Assembly (NCBI GenBank): GCA_014380825.1
Contig: JACMJD010000709.1
Location: 1-11,503, forward strand
Direction of reading: 5' to 3'
DNA from: Phycisphaerae bacterium
GTDB taxonomy: Bacteria; Planctomycetota; Phycisphaerae; Tepidisphaerales; Tepidisphaeraceae
DNA length: 11,503 nt
In this document: piece by piece, positions 7,072-11,503 of the stretch
Layout of the letters: each line of letters starts with the position of its first letter
Numbering within the stretch: the stretch's first letter is position 1
Program-made: the position numbers and the translations under genes
Notes under the pieces: model-generated
The model's database searches: none
Seen by the model: only the letters and a program-made list of their open reading frames with translations
What the model was told of the DNA's origin: nothing

Positions 7072-8595
7072 ATGTTTTCCATTCTGTTGAGCCTGCTCGT
7101 CTCGTTCGCACAAGCCGATACGAATGCCAGTCGCTACTTCGCAGTTCAAGTAGTGGACGAACAAACCGGTCGCGGCGTACCGCTGGTGCAGTTGGAGACG
7201 GTCGATAACGTTCGATTCGTCACCGACAGTAATGGCCTAGTCGCGATCGACGATCCGGCCATGATGAATCAAAAAGTATTCTTCAAACTCACCAGCCACG
7301 GGTATGAGTTCAAGAAGGACATGTTTGACTATCCCGGCGAAGCGCTCGAAGTGAAAGCGGGCGCGCGGGCGACGCTGAAGATCAAGCGAATCAACATCGC
7401 CGAGCGGTTGTATCGAATCACCGGGGAAGGGATTTATCGCGATTCGGTGCTGCTAGGTGACAAGGTTCCGATCAAACATCCGCTGCTCAACGCGCAAGTC
7501 GTCGGCCAGGATTCGGCGCAGGTGACGATCTACCAGGGCAAGGTGTTCTGGATCTGGGGTGACACCTCGCGCATGGCGTATCCGCTGGGAAATTTCATGA
7601 GCACCGGCGCGACGTCGCTTCTGCCGGGCAAGGGCGGGCTCGATCCGTCGGCCGGCATCGATCTCGAATACTTCGGCGACGGCCAAGGCTTCACGAAGAA
7701 GATGGCGCCGGTCGTCGAATCAGGGTTGATCTGGCTGGATGGTCTGCTCACGCTGCCGGATGAAAGTGGACGCGAGAGATTGTTGTGCCACTTCTCGCAT
7801 CACAAGGATCTCGCCACGCGGCTTGAGCGCGGGCTGCTGATGTACAACGATGAGAAAAAAGAATTCGAACGGCTGATGTCGATCCCAGTGGAATGGCCGC
7901 TCGCGCCATCGGGCTTTTCCCAGCCAGGCCGATGGAAAGATGGCGGGATTGAATACATCTACTTCAACAATCCGTATCCGAACGTGCGCGTGCGGGCGGA
8001 TCTGAAGAGTCTGAAGGATTTGTCGAGCTGGGAAGCGTTCACGCCGCTCGCGACGGGCGCGCGGTTCGATGGAAAGTCGACGAAGCTTGAGAAGTCTGAC
8101 GGCAAAATCGTCTGGGGCTGGAAGCGCGACACGCAGCCATTGAACTCCAAGCAACAGAAGGAACTGATCGATGCGGGCTTGATGAAGCTCGAAGATTCGC
8201 CACAGTTTCTGCGAGATGCAGACACCAACAAACCTATCCTGATGCACGGCGGATCGTGCCATTGGAACGAGCATCGAAAAGCGTACGTGATGATCGGCCT
8301 GGAAGGTGAAGGCACATCATTCCTCGGCGAAGTCTGGTACGCCGAAGCCCCGCAACCGACCGGTCCGTGGAAGCTCGCGAAGAAAGTCGTCACGCACAAC
8401 AAGTACAGCTTTTACAATCCGGTCCATCATCCATTTTTTGATCAGGAAAATGGCAAGCTGATCTACTTCGAAGGCACGTACGCAACGACGTTCAGCGGCA
8501 CGGAAATCGCCACGCCGCGCTACGAATACAATCAGATCATGTATCGCCTGGATCTTTCCGACCCGCGACTGAAATCGGTTCAGGAAAATCGGTAA
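7072..8595 (+). CDS. Secreted protein with regulatory-like beta-sandwich and glycosidase-like beta-propeller
   Basis: The 507-residue product begins with a short hydrophobic signal peptide (MFSILLSLLVSFAQA, probable cleavage after AQA at 15), so it should act outside the cytoplasm. Residues about 20-105 look like a carboxypeptidase-regulatory-type beta-sandwich (VQVVDEQTGRGVPL, then VTDSNGLVAI). From about 110 a motif YRITGEGIYRDS opens a large domain rich in W, G, D and aromatic strands: KVFWIWGDTSR (157-167), SGLIWLDGLLTLP, YIYFNNPYPNVRV, GKIVWGWKRDT, HGGSCHWNEHRKAYVMIG, SFYNPVHHPFF. Strand-plus-acid patterning and the WGDT element recall five-bladed propellers of GH43-like and DUF4185-like proteins (DUF4185 includes the GH183 endo-D-arabinanases). 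The similarity is by eye only, and no catalytic triad is assigned. Placement 14 bp after the isomerase and before transporter genes favours a role in trimming or binding the imported glycan. A non-enzymatic binding protein is possible. Confidence 0.72.
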   Translation: MFSILLSLLVSFAQADTNASRYFAVQVVDEQTGRGVPLVQLETVDNVRFVTDSNGLVAIDDPAMMNQKVFFKLTSHGYEFKKDMFDYPGEALEVKAGARATLKIKRINIAERLYRITGEGIYRDSVLLGDKVPIKHPLLNAQVVGQDSAQVTIYQGKVFWIWGDTSRMAYPLGNFMSTGATSLLPGKGGLDPSAGIDLEYFGDGQGFTKKMAPVVESGLIWLDGLLTLPDESGRERLLCHFSHHKDLATRLERGLLMYNDEKKEFERLMSIPVEWPLAPSGFSQPGRWKDGGIEYIYFNNPYPNVRVRADLKSLKDLSSWEAFTPLATGARFDGKSTKLEKSDGKIVWGWKRDTQPLNSKQQKELIDAGLMKLEDSPQFLRDADTNKPILMHGGSCHWNEHRKAYVMIGLEGEGTSFLGEVWYAEAPQPTGPWKLAKKVVTHNKYSFYNPVHHPFFDQENGKLIYFEGTYATTFSGTEIATPRYEYNQIMYRLDLSDPRLKSVQENR

Positions 8596-8620
8596 TCTCC
8601 ACTTGAACAAAAACGTCCCC

Positions 8621-8695
8621 GTCATGCTGAGGTACTCCGAAGCATCTGGCTCACTTCGCGACTCGGCCAGATGCTTCGGAATCCCTCAGCATGAT
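8621..8695. repeat. Palindromic intergenic repeat (30-bp arms, 15-bp loop)
   Basis: The arms 8621-8650 and 8666-8695 are inverted copies with 27 of 30 positions matching; the loop 8651-8665 contains the palindrome TCGCGA. The arms share cores TCATGCTGAGG and TCCGAAGCATCTGGC. Both strands are open and encode nearly the same peptide (MLRYSEASGS on +, MLRDSEASG on -). It sits in the 121-bp gap between two genes of the same operon. No T-run follows on the + strand, so it is not an ordinary terminator for the operon; a strong mRNA hairpin that alters stability or downstream translation is plausible. It looks like a dispersed REP-like element, but only one copy is in this window. Confidence 0.88.
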
Positions 8696-8716
8696 AGAGC
8701 GAGGCGGCATCGCGGG

Positions 8717-11212
8717 ATGATTCCGCTGCGCGTGATGGTGGTGCTGTTCATCGGCATGATCGCGCTGCTCGCCTGGTGGACCCATCGCGAAACTCGACCG
8801 ACAACCACCGACGGCCGAACGGAAATCGTCGCGTGGGGCATCACGTTTCTGGGCGAAGATGTCTACGGCCTGGTCAATCGTTTCGAGCAGGAAAATCCGC
8901 AGTACAAGGTGATCATCAGTTCCAGCGCCGAGCGCGATTCGACCAGCGATTCGCAGCGACTGCTCAGCGCAATCGCCGGCGGCGTGCCGCCGGACGTCGT
9001 GTTCTTCTCGCGATTCGCCACCGGTGAATGGGCCTCGCGCCGGGCGCTGGCGGATCTGTCGTCGATGATCGCGGAACAGGATCCGAACGATCCGCGGCGA
9101 ATCGATCTGTCCGAGTATCACCCATGGGCGCTGGCCGAGGGAAGTTACAAGACGCCCGGCAGCGAGGGGCCGGATCGCATCTACGGCATTCCGACCACCG
9201 GCGACATTCGCATCCTCTATCTCAATCCGAACATCCTGCGGCAGGAGGGCTTGGTCGATGAGGCCGGCAATCCACGTCCGCCGAAAACGTGGGAAGAGCT
9301 GCGCGATTACACGAATCGTCTGACGACATTCAAATCTCCCGGCGACAAATCCAGCGGCATCGCGCGGCTCGGCTTCGCACCGAACTTCGGGAACAGTTGG
9401 CTGTATCTCTACGCCTGGCAAGCGGGTGGCGAATTTCTCAGCAAAGACCGCACGCGCGTGACGATGGATTCGCCGCCGGTGCAGCGCGCTCTGAAGTTCA
9501 TGACCGACCTCTGCGACGACGTGGGCGGCGTGCGCCAGATCAACAAATTTCAGGACAGCTTGGCCGGCGAAAGCACCGGCGGAAGTTTCCGCGCCAGCCT
9601 GGGCGGCGGTGATCTGGATCCGTTTCTGCGCGGCGTGGTCGCGATGAAGATCGATAATGACTACGCGCTTCGTTCGATCGCCGAGTGGAAGCCGAACATG
9701 GATTTTCTGATCGCGCCGCCACCCATGCCGGCCGACGAGCTGGCGAAAGGTCGCAAGCCGGTCACCTGGGCGGGCGGGTTTTCGCTGGTGATCCCGGAGA
9801 CCAGCCGCAACAAGGACGGCGCGTTCAAGCTGATTCAATTCCTCACGAGCTGGGAAGCGACGCAACTCCTCGAGCAAGGCAAGCGCGAACGGCGGCAAAG
9901 CGAGGGGCGGATGTATCTGCCCGAAGGCTACGCCAATCGCGTGTATTCGCAGCGGCTGATCAAGCAATACATCTTCGACGATCCGCGCGTGCCCAGGACA
10001 TTCAAGGATGCGTACCGCGTGATCGACCAGCTCACGCCCGACACGCTCACGCGCCCGGTCACGCCGGTGGGGCAGTTGCTCTGGAACAAACACGTGCGTG
10101 CGTATGAGGCGGCGGTCAGTCACGAATTTGCCGACGATGCGAAGCGGGCGGGCGCGGATGAAATCGATTACGTGCTGAAGTCAATGCAGGGGCAGGTGCA
10201 GGAACAGTTGGACGAAGCGCTGACACCGCCGCCGCCGACGAAGGTTCTATGGGGACCGTTCTTCGTGATGTACTTCGCACTGCTCATGTTGCCGTTTATC
10301 GCGATGTGGATCGTCTATCGACGCAATCGCCGCACATCGGGTTATCGCGCGCGAGAGATTGGCGCGGCTATGCTGTTTCTCTCGCCGTGGGTGATCGGCT
10401 TCGCCGTCTTCGTTGGCGGGCCGATCCTGTTCAGTATTTTGATTTCGTTCACGCGATACGATGCGCTCTCCGAAGCGCGATATGTCGGCGCGCAGAATTA
10501 TCGCCAGGTGTTCAACGATCCGACGTTCTACAAGTCCGTCGGCAACACGATGTTCATGCTGATGCGCGTGCCGCTGATGATGGCCGTGAGCTTAGGGATA
10601 GCATTGGTGCTGAATCGCTCGATCCGCGGCATCGGCTTTTATCGCACCGCGTTCTACATGCCCGCGATCGTACCGATGGTGGCGGCCAGCTTGCTGTGGG
10701 CGTGGCTTTTCAATCCGGTGCAGGGGCCGATCAACGCGGTGCTGCAATGGGCGTTCGGCGTCGCGCCGCTGTGGCTGAACGACCCCGCGTGGAGCAAACC
10801 CGCGCTGGTCATCATGAGCCTCTGGACCGCCGGCGCCGGCATGGTGATCTGGCTCGCGGGTTTGCAAGCGATTCCGCCGCAGTTGTATGAGGCCGCGAGC
10901 ATCGACGGCGCCGGCCCGATGCGGCGCTTCTGGCACATCACCATCCCGATGCTCAGCCCGTACATTCTGTTCAACCTGATCATCGGCATCATCGGAACGA
11001 TGCAGATCTTCGGCGAAGCGTACATCATGACCTCCGGCGGACCGAACGATTCGACGCTCTTCTACGCGTACGACCTGTTCAAACAAGCGTTCCAATACTT
11101 CCGCATGGGCTACGCCAGCGCCCTGGCATGGATCCTGTTTCTCATCGTGCTCGTGCTCACCCTGATCGAGTTGTGGCTCAGCCGAAAGTGGGTGCATTAT
11201 GAGCAAGGGTGA
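8717..11212 (+). CDS. Fused ABC sugar-binding protein and MalF-like permease
   Basis: From the ATG at 8717 the product is 831 residues. A signal anchor (about 4-22, no lipobox Cys) is followed by a family 1 (CUT1-like) solute-binding domain (about 33-490; VAWGITFLGEDVYGLVNRFEQENPQ, GGVPPDVVFF, GIPTTGDIRILYLNP, WAGGFSLVIPETSRNKDGAFKLIQFL). A proline-rich linker (TPPPPTK) then meets a helix at 510-531 and a basic cytoplasmic loop (YRRNRRTSGYR). The permease core has six helices near 550-575, 613-635, 645-667, 695-717, 748-770 and 802-822. Its EAA loop (EAASIDGAGPMRRFWHITIP) begins at Glu725 and would dock an ATPase. Topology fits: binding domain outside, EAA loop and C-terminus inside. The open frame extends back to a TTG at 8603, but that extension only reads through the palindromic repeat, and the 8717 start gives a proper signal anchor. 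A weak GAGG lies 12 nt before it. It overlaps the next permease by 14 bp. The ligand is a carbohydrate by family; which one is unknown. Confidence 0.92.
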   Translation: MIPLRVMVVLFIGMIALLAWWTHRETRPTTTDGRTEIVAWGITFLGEDVYGLVNRFEQENPQYKVIISSSAERDSTSDSQRLLSAIAGGVPPDVVFFSRFATGEWASRRALADLSSMIAEQDPNDPRRIDLSEYHPWALAEGSYKTPGSEGPDRIYGIPTTGDIRILYLNPNILRQEGLVDEAGNPRPPKTWEELRDYTNRLTTFKSPGDKSSGIARLGFAPNFGNSWLYLYAWQAGGEFLSKDRTRVTMDSPPVQRALKFMTDLCDDVGGVRQINKFQDSLAGESTGGSFRASLGGGDLDPFLRGVVAMKIDNDYALRSIAEWKPNMDFLIAPPPMPADELAKGRKPVTWAGGFSLVIPETSRNKDGAFKLIQFLTSWEATQLLEQGKRERRQSEGRMYLPEGYANRVYSQRLIKQYIFDDPRVPRTFKDAYRVIDQLTPDTLTRPVTPVGQLLWNKHVRAYEAAVSHEFADDAKRAGADEIDYVLKSMQGQVQEQLDEALTPPPPTKVLWGPFFVMYFALLMLPFIAMWIVYRRNRRTSGYRAREIGAAMLFLSPWVIGFAVFVGGPILFSILISFTRYDALSEARYVGAQNYRQVFNDPTFYKSVGNTMFMLMRVPLMMAVSLGIALVLNRSIRGIGFYRTAFYMPAIVPMVAASLLWAWLFNPVQGPINAVLQWAFGVAPLWLNDPAWSKPALVIMSLWTAGAGMVIWLAGLQAIPPQLYEAASIDGAGPMRRFWHITIPMLSPYILFNLIIGIIGTMQIFGEAYIMTSGGPNDSTLFYAYDLFKQAFQYFRMGYASALAWILFLIVLVLTLIELWLSRKWVHYEQG

Positions 11213-11503
11213 GCGCTCATTTTTGCGATACATCGCCGCGCGCGGTTGGGCGCACGTGCTGATGCTCACGTTCGCGATGATGTTTCTGTTTCCGTTTCTG
11301 TGGATGATCGGCACGAGCCTGAAGACGGACGAGGAACTGACGGAAGGCCATACGCTGCCGCAGTGGCCGAGCTTTCGGGAGAGTTCGCCGTATGCGAGAT
11401 CAGTTCCGACGATCGTGAAGCCGGCGGATCTGTCGGACGAGAAGTGGGCGACGATCTTGCCGAAGCTGCAAGCCGTTGCGCGTCAGCGGGTCACGACGGA
11501 TGA
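11199..11503 (+). CDS. MalG-like ABC sugar permease (3' end missing)
   Basis: The frame from the ATG at 11199 is open to the window edge, giving 101 residues. A basic N-terminus (MSKGERSFLRYIAARG) precedes a membrane helix (about 18-38) ending in LFPFLWMIGTSLKTDEEL, the classic start of the MalG-type CUT1 permease. In ordinary MalG proteins a short loop leads to a W-x-NY segment and the next helix. Here, after LPQWPSFRES, the sequence continues hydrophilic and charged (KPADLSDEKWATILPKLQAV) with no second helix, suggesting an extra periplasmic insertion. The gene overlaps the upstream fusion by 14 bp, so the two permease halves are probably coupled and form a heterodimer. The EAA loop would lie beyond the window. 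Confidence 0.85.
   Translation, partial: MSKGERSFLRYIAARGWAHVLMLTFAMMFLFPFLWMIGTSLKTDEELTEGHTLPQWPSFRESSPYARSVPTIVKPADLSDEKWATILPKLQAVARQRVTTD

Noticed and set aside
8601..8695. Palindromic repeat as a minus-strand terminator
   Set aside because: A TTTTT run lies 6 nt beyond the stem on the minus strand, but there is no minus-strand gene here to terminate.
8603..8716. Upstream TTG start for the transporter fusion, adding 38 residues
   Set aside because: The extension is the translated palindromic repeat, has no ribosome binding site of note, and would bury the signal anchor; the ATG at 8717 gives a normal N-terminus.
8651..10123. 490-residue open frame on the minus strand
   Set aside because: It lies opposite the well-supported transporter fusion, is rich in Arg, His and Ala as expected for a shadow frame, and has no recognisable domain.
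11246..11503. Open frame to the right edge in the frame next to the MalG-like gene
   Set aside because: Its translation is low-complexity Asp/Arg/Gly-rich, while the frame from 11199 carries a clear permease helix and motif.

Overview
The window is about 60% GC by eye and densely coding on the + strand, with five complete genes and two cut by the edges. It probably comes from a planctomycete-like bacterium, perhaps of the Phycisphaerae. That guess rests on the carbohydrate-binding protein fused to a permease, the large secreted sugar-related protein, the hybrid kinases and a palindromic intergenic repeat. No rRNA or tRNA is present to confirm it.

Region 1 (1-4337) encodes two hybrid sensor histidine kinases in tandem, 14 bp apart. 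The first, whose N-terminus lies outside the window, is coiled coil-HisKA-HATPase-REC-REC-REC; its middle receiver has lost the phosphorylatable Asp. The second is REC-GAF-HisKA-HATPase-REC; its N-terminal receiver lacks the usual Lys. Neither visible part has a membrane segment, an Hpt domain or a DNA-binding output, so the final target of the signal is not in view.

Region 2 (4338-4400) is a short gap with a weak hairpin and a poor -10-like sequence. It separates signalling from sugar genes.

Region 3 (4401 to the right edge) looks like one sugar-use operon: a ROK-family sugar kinase; a double-length class I mannose-6-phosphate isomerase that starts inside the kinase stop codon; a secreted protein with a regulatory-like beta-sandwich and a probable beta-propeller glycosidase-like domain; a fusion of a CUT1-type solute-binding protein with a MalF-like permease; and the start of a MalG-like permease overlapping it. 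The inferred path is periplasmic trimming or binding of a glycan, import by the ABC transporter, phosphorylation of a hexose and isomerisation to fructose 6-phosphate. No ABC ATPase is in the window. A near-perfect 75-bp inverted repeat lies between the secreted protein and the transporter fusion. It stays open in the fusion gene's frame, so it can mislead start calling.

I saw no phage, insertion sequence, CRISPR array or defence system. The most interesting items are the transporter fusion, the unexplained N-terminal half of the isomerase, the uncharacterised secreted propeller-like protein, the repeat at the transporter start, and a strong, uneven excess of the palindrome CGATCG.
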